DNA from: Maribacter sp. MJ134
GTDB taxonomy: Bacteria > Bacteroidota > Bacteroidia > Flavobacteriales > Flavobacteriaceae
Assembly (NCBI RefSeq): GCF_003970695.1
Contig: NZ_CP034570.1
Location: 372,001 to 436,000, forward strand
Reading direction: 5' to 3'
Length of the DNA stretch: 64,000 bases
In this document: one piece after another, positions 21,527 through 31,300 of the stretch
Numbering within the stretch: position 1 is the stretch's first letter
How the letters are laid out: every line of letters begins with the position of its first letter
Made by a program: the position numbers and the translations under genes
The notes under the pieces: generated by a model
Databases searched by the model: none
What the model was told of the DNA's origin: nothing
What the model saw: the letters and a program-made list of their open reading frames with translations, nothing else

Positions 21527-23542
21527 ATGATGAAAAAATTACAGCTTTTGGTTCTGCTTTTAATGATATGTGGTTTGGAATTTTCCCAAGCGCAGGAAAG
21601 GCTTATCAATAAAGGAAATGAGAAGTATGAAGAGTATTCTTTTAGTCCGGCCATTGATATTTATAAAAAAGTAATTGAGAAGGGATATACTTCAGCGGAT
21701 TTATTGAAAAAATTAGGAAATTCCTATTACTATAACGCGCAGTACAAGGAAGCCGCTGAAACCTATAAGAAATTAGATTCGGAGTACCCAAATGATATCA
21801 CCCCTGAGGATTATTTTAAGTACTCTCAGACACTAAAAACGCTCGGCGATTATGATGGGTCTAACGAAGTGATGTCCAAATTCACCATGCTTACCTCGGG
21901 AGATAACAGAGCTTCGGTATTCAAGAGTGAAAAAGACTATTTGGCAGAGATTAAGGCTAACTCCGGGCGGTATGAATTAAAGCCTTTTGAATATAACTCG
22001 GTTTACTCGGAATTTGCTCCGTCTTATTATAAAGAAGGGCTTATTTTTTCATCGGATAGGGATACCGGCAACTTTGCACGATATAGACATACTTGGAATT
22101 CCAAGGATTTTTTAGACTTATATAGGGTAAATGCGGATAGTGTATCGCTTAATAATGTAGTAAAAATAGACCTCAAAGGAAAAAAAGAATCAATTCCTTT
22201 AGATAATGGGAATACAACTACTTCCGATGATTTGGGAAAACGGAAGGATAGGATTAACACGCGCTTACATGAGTCAACGTCAATAGTTACCAAAGACGGT
22301 AAAACAATATATTTTACCAGGAATAATTTTGTAGAAGGAAAGTACAAGAAGGACGAAAAAGGGATTATACGATTGAAAATTTTCAGGGCACAGTTGATTG
22401 ATGGTGATTGGACTGAAATTGAGGAACTTCCCTTTAATAGTGATTCCTATTCCGTGGCGCATCCAGCGCTAAGTCCCGACGAGAAGACTTTGTACTTTGC
22501 TTCAGACATGCCGGGTACGCTTGGAGAGTCGGATATATTTAAAACATCCATTAATAATGATAGAACGTTTGGAACACCAGAAAATTTAGGATCCAATATC
22601 AATACGGAAGCAAGGGAAACCTTTCCTTTTGTGACTAGTGAGGAAATTCTTTATTTCTCATCTGATGGTCATCCCGGACTCGGAGGATTGGACGTTTTTG
22701 CTACGAAAATAAAACGACAGGATTTTACTGGTAATGTCATGAATGTCGGGGAACCCGTGAACTGTAATAAGGACGACTTTACTTTTATCTTCAATGAGGA
22801 AACTAGAAAAGGTTATTTGGCTTCGAACAGGGAAGATGGGCTAGGAGCTGACGATATTTACGCATTGGTTGAAAAAGAACCACTTGTTTTTGAATGTGTG
22901 CAAAAAGTTACTGGAACGGTGAGGGACAAAATTTCAAATGAAGTCTTGGTAGGTGCTACGGTAAAGGTCATAAATGAGGAGAATGAGGAGATATTTTCTA
23001 CCATAACGGACTCTGACGGTAATTATAGTTTAGTTTTAGATTGTAATCAAGGAAACTTTGTAAGGGCCCTGATGGAGGGTTATATACCATTTGAAGAATA
23101 TGTTGGCATCTCTGATGGTAAGCCCAAAATAATTGATTTTTACTTGGAAAGAGATACGATTACAGCTGGTTTTGGAGACGATTTGGCCAAGTTACTGCAA
23201 TTGAGTACTATTTATTTTGATTTTGATAAATACAATATCCGCAAAGATTCTGAAATAGAGGTAGAAAAGGTAATCGCTGCCATGGAGAAATATCCGAGTC
23301 TTAAGATACAGGTCAACTCCCATACTGATAGTAGAGGGCCTGCAGCTTATAATCTCTGGTTATCCCAAAAAAGAGCGGAATCAACCATTAATTATATGAT
23401 AACAAATGGTATTTCAAAGGACAGGTTAGCGAGTGAAGGATTTGGAGAAACAAAACTTATCAATGAGTGTGAAGATGGAATTAAGTGTTCATCCGAAAAG
23501 CACGATTTGAACAGACGTTCTGAGTTTATTATAATGGAATAG
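21527..23542 (+). CDS. OmpA family protein with TPR and PD40 repeats (PorE/SprE-like architecture)
   Basis: A 671-residue envelope protein. It has a signal peptide (residues 1-22), TPR-like helices (~25-130), WD40-like/PD40 beta-propeller repeats (~160-440, e.g. LSPDEKTLYFASDMPG), a carboxypeptidase-regulatory-like domain (~460-530) and an OmpA peptidoglycan-binding domain (~558-671, with IYFDFDKYNIR and NSHTDSRG). This is the architecture of PorE-type proteins that anchor T9SS complexes to peptidoglycan. It follows porP/sprF by 12 bp and closes a three-gene operon with the TSP3 protein. It is probably a locus-specific paralogue, not the core PorE, which cannot be settled here. Confidence 0.88.
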   Translation: MMKKLQLLVLLLMICGLEFSQAQERLINKGNEKYEEYSFSPAIDIYKKVIEKGYTSADLLKKLGNSYYYNAQYKEAAETYKKLDSEYPNDITPEDYFKYSQTLKTLGDYDGSNEVMSKFTMLTSGDNRASVFKSEKDYLAEIKANSGRYELKPFEYNSVYSEFAPSYYKEGLIFSSDRDTGNFARYRHTWNSKDFLDLYRVNADSVSLNNVVKIDLKGKKESIPLDNGNTTTSDDLGKRKDRINTRLHESTSIVTKDGKTIYFTRNNFVEGKYKKDEKGIIRLKIFRAQLIDGDWTEIEELPFNSDSYSVAHPALSPDEKTLYFASDMPGTLGESDIFKTSINNDRTFGTPENLGSNINTEARETFPFVTSEEILYFSSDGHPGLGGLDVFATKIKRQDFTGNVMNVGEPVNCNKDDFTFIFNEETRKGYLASNREDGLGADDIYALVEKEPLVFECVQKVTGTVRDKISNEVLVGATVKVINEENEEIFSTITDSDGNYSLVLDCNQGNFVRALMEGYIPFEEYVGISDGKPKIIDFYLERDTITAGFGDDLAKLLQLSTIYFDFDKYNIRKDSEIEVEKVIAAMEKYPSLKIQVNSHTDSRGPAAYNLWLSQKRAESTINYMITNGISKDRLASEGFGETKLINECEDGIKCSSEKHDLNRRSEFIIME

Positions 23543-23753
23543 TATAGTAAATTCCTTTTCCAAACAAAAAAATCATAATCTTTTTTTAGTTAATAGCCCG
23601 GTTCTTAGAAATTATAAGTTTCTCACAACCACAGAATTCCGTTATTTCGCCTATACCTTTTACCGCTTTCACAACAATAAATAATTTAACAATTTATTCA
23701 AGATTACATTTGATTTTATGGTTTTTACTTAACCAAGACGATTAAAATCTGTT

Positions 23754-26700
23754 ATGTTGAATAGGATTTATCCTTTAATTTTTGTCTTAACTACAATCAT
23801 TATCTCAAATGTAAATGCGCAAGATACGTTTCTAGATAATTTTAATGTCGTTTCTTATAGTAACAATAACGGTACTCAAAATTTTAGTTCAAACTGGATT
23901 GAGCAAAATGATAATGGGAGTCCTTCTAACGGAGATATTAGAATAAATTCCAATCAGCTCAGGTTCAGGAATATGGATGATGCGTGGATATATAGATTTG
24001 TTCCTATAGCTGGCGCATCTTCAGTAACATTAACATTGGACTACAACGCCACTTCCAGGGGAGATGAACAATTAGATGTTTACATCTATAACTCAAACAC
24101 ATTTGTTTGGAATTTGGTAGGTTCAATAAACACCTCCGATTCGGGAACAATTACGTATGATTTAACAAGTGACGAAATTGCTTCTAATCCGGCAATCATT
24201 TTTTTTAGTGATAATAATGATTGGGGAAATACGGAAACCATCTTCGTAGATAACGTCCTATTTACCGCTCAGTATAGTCCAACTGTTACCGTAAACGACG
24301 TTACGTTTAATGAAACGGACGGCATGGTCTCTATAACAGCCACGCACTCCAGTAATGCTGCTACCGGTCCTTTTACAGTAAATTATCAGACAGCCGATAT
24401 TACGGCTACGGCGGGAACCGATTATGCTCTATCTTCCGGGACTTTGAATTTTAATGGGACTGTAGGTGATACGGAAACCATAACCGTGTCAATTTTAGAT
24501 GATACGTTTATTGAAGGACCTGAAGATTTTAGAATTGAATTTGTTTCAAGTTCTGACCCAATAGTGGATTTTACGGATACGGCTACTATTACTATCGAAG
24601 ATAATGAGGTGCAGTCAAATACGCCCTTGTCACTATTTAGGGAATATAATGGGTATTATGATTATGCTCTTACTGGTGGCAGTATGCGTGACCAGGATAA
24701 TAGTGGTAATACCTGTTCTATAGTAACGACATCTAGCAATACGCTAACCACCACTGTGCCCGCCACCGCACAGATAGAGCAGGCCTTTTTATTCTGGACA
24801 CATTCTGGTACCAGCCCCGATTTACAGGTTACGCTTGAAGGGCAGAATATTAATGCAGATTTCGCAAATGAGTCCTTCATAGGTGCACTTTCCTTTTATT
24901 CGATGATTGCGGATGTTACAACTCTCGTGGAAGGTATTCCTATAGGTAGTATAAGTACCAATACTTTTGATTTTTCAGGTTTGAACGTAGATAATACTGG
25001 TTCTTATTGCTCGGGTCAAGTGACATTGGGTGGATGGAGTTTGATGATTTTTTATGAAGAAGCTTCGTTACCTGCGGTATCACTAAACCTATATCAAGGT
25101 TTTCAGGGATACCAAAATACGACAACACCTGTAAGTTTTACACTTGATGGATTCTATGCAATCGCTGCTTCTGGAGCTAAGACAACCATTTTGTCTTGGG
25201 AGGGAGATCAATCGATTACCGGCGGAGAACAACTTTCTATAACCACCTCCTTGGGTACCAATAAGCTCGCAGGCGATGGGGATAACGACGGAGTAACCGT
25301 GGACAATCCGTACAATTCTACAATTTTTGATAATACGGTACTTCCAAATATAAATAATACCACTACCTATGGTCTTGATTTAGATACTTACGATATATCT
25401 TCATTTATTGCCCCAGCTGAGTCATCAGTAACTACGAATGTAGAAATGGGAGGAGATTTTGTTCTGCTTAACGGTGTGGTTATTAAGGTACCGTCAAATT
25501 TGATCACTGGAACTGTCTTTGAGGATGTAAATTATCCAGGTGGCACTGGTCGAGATATCACTACAGCGGGTGGAATACCGGTTGAAGGGGTATCCGTAGA
25601 ATTATATAATTCATCCGGCAGTCTTGTAGACACTCAAATAACCGATGGGAACGGACTATATGTATTTGGAGGAATTCCTAACGATACATATTCATTGCGT
25701 GTGGTTAATTCTACTGTTTTTTCAAATAGAGGTGGTGGAGCTGCATGCTCATCATGTTACCCTGTTCAAACATTTAGAAGATTTGATACTGGTGCTGGTC
25801 TTACCGATGTTGTTGATGAAGTAGGCGGAGCGAATCCAGCAGGCGAAGATACTCCGCTAGGCACTTTGACTGGTGCCCAGTCGGTATCGACTATATTTAT
25901 CAATGCGAGCGGAATTATTGATGTCGATTTTGGCTTTAACTTCAATACCATAGTAAATACCAATGAAGATGGTCAGGGTTCCTTAGAACAGTTTATCGTC
26001 AATTCAAACAATTTGGATGAGACAGGACTGGACATAGATGCTAATGTTATTTTTGACCCTGCTCCAGGAATGGATACCTCTGTATTTATGATTCCGACAA
26101 CAAGTGATCCTCAAGGTAGACCGGCCGACAGTAATTATGTTGCAGGTTATTTTGATATTTTTATTTCCAATGGAAATCCTTTAACTGCCATAACTTCGGA
26201 CAATACTATAATCGATGGACGAACACAAACGGCATATTCAGGAAATACCAATACGGGAACAATAGGGTCTGGAGGAACGCCTGTTGGGACTACTGGTATC
26301 ATCTTACCTGATTATAATCTACCGGAAATACAAGTGCATAGAAATGGAGGTGATGTATTTCGGACCAGCGGGGATAATGTTACGATTAGAAATCTTTCCG
26401 TTTATGCCAATAACAATGCAGCCATACGCATTAATGGTGGTTCAGCGCAAATACTTGAAAATCTGCTAGGTGTAAACGCATTGGGCAATAATGCGGGCAG
26501 CATTGATTTTGGAGTAGAAAATCAAGCCGGGGATATTTTGGTAGGCCGCAACTATATTGCAACGGTCACAGATGCAGGAGTTTATATAAATGGGGGTAGT
26601 TCTAATGTAATAGAAGACAATCACTTTTTATCCAATGGAGCTACAGCATGTGACGATAGCATTGAGATTAAATCAGGAGTTGGGATTGTAATTCAAAATA

Positions 26701-27509
26701 ATTTAATTGAAAATTCTGCCTCTATGGGAATAGATGCAGTGAATATATCAGGTGACGTATCCATTCTAAACAATACGATAACTGGTTCAGGTCAAAACGG
26801 TGGAGCATGTTCCGGTACTGTTCAAAACTATGGCGTTCGATTATCAGGTAACGATTCTCAGATAAGTAATAATATTATTTTTGATAATGGAGGAGCTGGC
26901 TTGGTAATGGTAGGAAACCCAGGGGAGAATGGAAATTTAATATCGCAAAATTCCTTTTATAATAATGGAACAGATGGCGCTGCATTAGGAATTGATTTAG
27001 TGGCCTCTGGCACTGTGGCAGATGGCGTTACCATCAATGATCTAAATGATTCCGATACAGGCCCCAATGATTTGATTAACTTTCCAATTATAGAAACAGC
27101 AAATATTAACAGTACAAGCATTATTGTTACCGGATGGTCTATACCCGGAGCAACCATAGAGTTCTTTCTAACTGATATTTCTGAAGGAACCGCTGTTGCT
27201 GGAGCTAATCAACTAGGTTTATCAACGGATTATGGTGAGGGTCAGGTATTTGTTGGCTCCTTTGTAGAGGGTAGTGGTGCTGATACGAATTCAAAAACAT
27301 CATCTTATTTAGATTTGGATAATAATACGGACAATACCAATCAATTTACATTTACTTTTAGTATTCCGTTGGGAGTAACTTCAGGAAAGGATATTACGGC
27401 TACAGCCACAGTTGCGAATTCTACTTCAGAGTTCTCACCTATGAGTACATTAAAGACCTTTACGGTGATTACCAATCGCAGGATTACCTATCGCATAAAG
27501 AAAAATTAA
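23754..27509 (+). CDS. Calx-beta / SdrD-B / right-handed beta-helix secreted protein
   Basis: A 1,251-residue secreted protein with a signal peptide ending near NVNAQ. In order: a jelly-roll-like N-terminal domain (~25-170), a Calx-beta domain (~175-285, with DYALSSGTLNF and IEDNE), a large DUF3344-like domain (~290-580), an SdrD B-like domain (~583-665, ITGTVFEDVNYPGG), and a right-handed parallel beta-helix (~860-1090, NITGSG/NNL-type rungs). It ends in the basic tail NRRITYRIKKN and has no recognisable T9SS type A or B sorting domain. It lies 211 bp after the OmpA gene, so it is probably transcribed separately. A surface or matrix protein is likely; no enzyme motif was seen. Confidence 0.8.
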   Translation: MLNRIYPLIFVLTTIIISNVNAQDTFLDNFNVVSYSNNNGTQNFSSNWIEQNDNGSPSNGDIRINSNQLRFRNMDDAWIYRFVPIAGASSVTLTLDYNATSRGDEQLDVYIYNSNTFVWNLVGSINTSDSGTITYDLTSDEIASNPAIIFFSDNNDWGNTETIFVDNVLFTAQYSPTVTVNDVTFNETDGMVSITATHSSNAATGPFTVNYQTADITATAGTDYALSSGTLNFNGTVGDTETITVSILDDTFIEGPEDFRIEFVSSSDPIVDFTDTATITIEDNEVQSNTPLSLFREYNGYYDYALTGGSMRDQDNSGNTCSIVTTSSNTLTTTVPATAQIEQAFLFWTHSGTSPDLQVTLEGQNINADFANESFIGALSFYSMIADVTTLVEGIPIGSISTNTFDFSGLNVDNTGSYCSGQVTLGGWSLMIFYEEASLPAVSLNLYQGFQGYQNTTTPVSFTLDGFYAIAASGAKTTILSWEGDQSITGGEQLSITTSLGTNKLAGDGDNDGVTVDNPYNSTIFDNTVLPNINNTTTYGLDLDTYDISSFIAPAESSVTTNVEMGGDFVLLNGVVIKVPSNLITGTVFEDVNYPGGTGRDITTAGGIPVEGVSVELYNSSGSLVDTQITDGNGLYVFGGIPNDTYSLRVVNSTVFSNRGGGAACSSCYPVQTFRRFDTGAGLTDVVDEVGGANPAGEDTPLGTLTGAQSVSTIFINASGIIDVDFGFNFNTIVNTNEDGQGSLEQFIVNSNNLDETGLDIDANVIFDPAPGMDTSVFMIPTTSDPQGRPADSNYVAGYFDIFISNGNPLTAITSDNTIIDGRTQTAYSGNTNTGTIGSGGTPVGTTGIILPDYNLPEIQVHRNGGDVFRTSGDNVTIRNLSVYANNNAAIRINGGSAQILENLLGVNALGNNAGSIDFGVENQAGDILVGRNYIATVTDAGVYINGGSSNVIEDNHFLSNGATACDDSIEIKSGVGIVIQNNLIENSASMGIDAVNISGDVSILNNTITGSGQNGGACSGTVQNYGVRLSGNDSQISNNIIFDNGGAGLVMVGNPGENGNLISQNSFYNNGTDGAALGIDLVASGTVADGVTINDLNDSDTGPNDLINFPIIETANINSTSIIVTGWSIPGATIEFFLTDISEGTAVAGANQLGLSTDYGEGQVFVGSFVEGSGADTNSKTSSYLDLDNNTDNTNQFTFTFSIPLGVTSGKDITATATVANSTSEFSPMSTLKTFTVITNRRITYRIKKN

Positions 27510-27537
27510 TTGTCTCTAGGGTGTGCTCCGCAAAACA

Positions 27538-27558
27538 TTCTTCTTCTTCTTCTTCTTC
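27538..27558. repeat. (TTC)7 microsatellite
   Basis: Seven perfect TTC triplets, 28 bp after the stop codon of the Calx-beta gene. It is not in a coding region. Slippage here could change spacing but could not shift a reading frame. Confidence 0.9.
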
Positions 27559-27945
27559 TCGACATACACATGCAATCGCCCTCAAAGCCCTATAAGCACA
27601 TTTGCTAAGTGGTTTTAGATTTTTGTTTTGTCCTATACCTTATTCTAGTTACTCTAAAGGCCCTACCAATCATACACTTTATGCTATTGGTTTTCAACTC
27701 CAATTGAATCTTATTTTCAAGCTGTTCCTATATAGAAAAATCTGTTATTCAAATTTTCAAATAGATTGAATATTATTATCTCCATAAAGTAGTGATTCAA
27801 TAATTATGAAATAGAATTCGTAAGCTGGCAATTGAATTCACTCCTAAGAAATACACCTTTCGTTCAGACCTGTACCTATTTAATAATAATGAAACCTTTG
27901 TTTAGCCTATCGTAGGACCCATTACGGAGTAGAGGTAAGGGTGCT

Positions 27946-27990
27946 ATTACTAAACGATTAGGCTATTGCAAGTAATTCGTTTACTGTAAT
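27946..27990. other. Strong stem-loop in the non-coding region
   Basis: ATTAC-TAAACGATTA (27946-27960) pairs with TAATTCGTTTA (27973-27983) and GTAAT (27986-27990), about 15 bp with a 1-nt and a 2-nt bulge and a 12-nt loop. Loop bases GGCTA are complementary to TAGCC at 27903-27907, which would allow a pseudoknot. No T-run follows. It may be a structured RNA or a protein-binding dyad. Confidence 0.5.
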
Positions 27991-28247
27991 GGAGAGTTCG
28001 TATAAATTGTTCTTGACGTACAAGAATATAATGCAAATAACAGGGTAAAATCGTATGTGTTAATTAAAGATATTGGTCATTTTTATCAATTAATCAATTG
28101 TTTCAAAGATTAATTTTTACTGGTTTTCCTTAAGGAGTATGGTGTGGTATTTCATCGAGCAACTATTGAGAAACCTCATGTTTGACGCACTAGACATTAC
28201 TTTTAAATGGTTACACAACATTTATTTCTCAGGGCAGGGCTTAAAGT

Positions 28248-28255
28248 TAATTTTG
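28248..28255 (+). promoter_or_regulatory. Putative -7 element for the giant repeat gene
   Basis: TAATTTTG matches TAnnTTTG, 137 bp before the preferred ATG at 28392 and 50 bp before the alternative ATG at 28305. The -33 region is only weakly T-rich. Confidence 0.35.
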
Positions 28256-28391
28256 TAAAGTAATAGTATGCTGTAAGGTTTTTACAGGCATTTTAGAACA
28301 TGAGATGATGAAATTGATTATAAACGTTTTGAACTTAGGATTTACAAAGATGAAGAGGACACAAGTGAATATTATTAATAAAAATTTACAT

Positions 28392-31300
28392 ATGGACAAA
28401 AGAGTTCTATGGATACTATTTTTAGTATCAAGTTTTACATTTGCCCAAACAACGGTTACGTTAGAAGATCAATGTAATTGCGAGGTTCTTCAAGGTACGG
28501 ACGTATCTGCTCCCGGTGTAACAACACCAGGCGGTGCGGATTTGGGTGATTTGTATGTAAACACCACTACGGGTACAATATTCTTCTGGGACGGTGATTC
28601 ATGGGAATTGACCACTGCTGCCAATACAGACAATCAACAACTTCAAAATTTTACATTTGACGCAGCTACAAATATCTTGAGTCTCGATTTACAGAATGGT
28701 GGAACCGTAACAGTTAATCTTTCTGACTTGCAGGATACTTTGGTAGATACGAATACGACCAATAATCGTATTGAAGTTGCTGGCCCTAATTTAGTAATTA
28801 CGGATAGTGATAACAATATAATTTCTATTCCTTTAGCGGACATTGCGGCCCAAGTAGATACGAATACAACAATTACTTCTTTTGCGATAGACGGCTCAAA
28901 CACAAATTTAGTATTAACAGATAGTGATTCAAATAGTTTTTCTATTCCTATAGCCGATATTGCTAGTCTTGTAAATACCGATAATCAAAATCTGGAGAAT
29001 TTTCAAGTCAACGGCGCAAATTTAGAATTGGGTATTGTTGACGGAAATGTCGTTTCTGTTCCGCTTGCTGATATTACTGCTGGAGTTAATACGGACGACC
29101 AGGCCTTGAGTTTGGCAGCAGGAAACATCTTGACCTTGGAAGATGGTGGTACGGTCGATTTGACCCCGTACCTGGACAACACGGACGACCAACAGATCAC
29201 GGCGTTCAGTTTGGACAACACCACGAACATATTGACGCTCACCCTGGAGAACGGCGGTACACAGACCGTGGATTTGAGCGGTGTGAGCACGGACGACCAA
29301 ACGGCGACGGAGGTATCGGTAACGGATGCTGCGGGCAACTTCACGGCAACGGACGTGGAGGGCGCTTTGGCGGAACTGGCCACTGGCAGCACTGACGACC
29401 AGGCCTTGAGTTTGGCAGCAGGAAACATCTTAACATTGGAAGATGGTGGTACGGTCGATTTGACCCCGTACCTGGACAATACGGACGACCAACAGATCAC
29501 GGCGTTCAGTTTGGACAACACCACGAACATATTGACGCTTACCCTGGAGAACGGCGGTACGCAGACGGTCGACTTCAGCACGGTACTGGCATCGGCGGGA
29601 ACGGACGACCAGGCCTTGAGTTTGGCGGCGGGGAACATCTTGACCTTGGAAGACGGCGGTACGGTCGATTTGACCCCGTACCTGGACAACACGGACGACC
29701 AACAGATCACGGCCTTCAGTTTGGACAACACCACGAACATATTGACGCTCACCCTGGAGAACGGCGGTACACAGACCGTGGATTTGAGCGGTGTGAGCAC
29801 GGACGACCAAACGGCGACGGAGGTATCGGTAACGGATGCTGCGGGCAACTTCACGGCAACGGACGTGGAGGGCGCTTTGGCGGAGCTGGCCACTGGCAGC
29901 ACTGACGACCAGGCCTTGAGTTTGGCAGCAGGAAACATCTTAACATTGGAAGATGGTGGTACGGTCGATTTGACCCCGTACCTGGACAATACGGACGACC
30001 AACAGATCACGGCGTTCAGTTTGGACAACACCACGAACATATTGACGCTCACCCTGGAGAACGGCGGTACGCAGACGGTCGACTTCAGCACGGTACTGGC
30101 ATCGGCGGGAACGGACGACCAGGCCTTGAGTTTGGCAGCAGGAAACATCTTGACCTTGGAAGACGGCGGTACGGTCGATTTGACCCCGTACCTGGACAAT
30201 ACGGACGACCAACAGATCACGGCCTTCAGTTTGGACAACACCACGAACATATTGACGCTCACCCTGGAGAACGGCGGTACACAGACCGTGGATTTGAGCG
30301 GTGTGAGCACGGACGACCAAACGGCGACGGAGGTATCGGTAACGGATGCTGCGGGCAACTTCACGGCAACGGACGTGGAGGGCGCTTTGGCGGAATTGGC
30401 CACTGGCAGCACTGACGACCAGGCCTTGAGTTTGGCAGCAGGAAACATCTTAACATTGGAAGATGGTGGTACGGTCGATTTGACCCCGTACCTGGACAAC
30501 ACGGACGACCAACAGATCACGGCGTTCAGTTTGGACAACACCACGAACATATTGACGCTCACCCTGGAGAACGGCGGTACACAGACCGTGGATTTGAGCG
30601 GTGTGAGCACGGACGACCAAACGGCGACGGAGGTATCGGTAACGGATGCTGCGGGCAACTTCACGGCAACGGACGTGGAGGGCGCTTTGGCGGAACTGGC
30701 CACGGGCAGCACTGACGACCAGGCGTTGAGCCTGGCGGCGGGGAACATCTTGACCTTGGAAGATGGTGGTACGGTCGATTTGACCCCGTACCTGGACAAC
30801 ACGGACGACCAACAGATCACGGCCTTCAGTTTGGACAACACCACGAACATATTGACGCTTACCCTGGAGAACGGCGGAACACAGACGGTCGACTTCAGCA
30901 CGGTACTGGCAGCGGCGGGAACGGACGACCAAACTATTTCGACGGACGGTACTTCCGGAAATTTGTCAGTTGAGAATGGTAATACTATTACCCTGAATGT
31001 AAATGATGCTGATTCAGTAATCGGAAACGAATACAATACCGGTAGTGGTATTACAGCTGGAAGTGTCCAAATTACAGATGGAGGAGGAACAGAATCGGTC
31101 AATTTGATAAGTACTGACGCAAATAACGATATTTCATCGGGAACGGATGGTGCCTTATACTTGAACGTTGCTTCGGTAACCATATCGGAAACTAATACAA
31201 CATTAGGTTTTAATGGAGCTACCAATGAATTGACTTATACAAATGAACTAGGTAATAATCCGGTTTTAGATTTATCAGCTATCAACACGGACGACCAAAC

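Larger units (their letters stand above)
27510..28391. other. Long non-coding region upstream of the giant repeat gene
   Basis: About 880 bp, AT-rich, no credible gene on either strand. Contents seen: a (TTC)7 microsatellite at 27538-27558, a strong stem-loop at 27946-27990, and a TAnnTTTG match at 28248-28255. An in-frame extension of the giant gene back to the ATG at 28305 is possible but adds 29 residues in front of a normal signal peptide. The length suggests a long regulatory leader or a separate non-coding RNA. Confidence 0.6.

Noticed and set aside
27538-27558. Phase-variable coding microsatellite
   Set aside because: The (TTC)7 tract lies after a stop codon, and triplet slippage would not change a reading frame.
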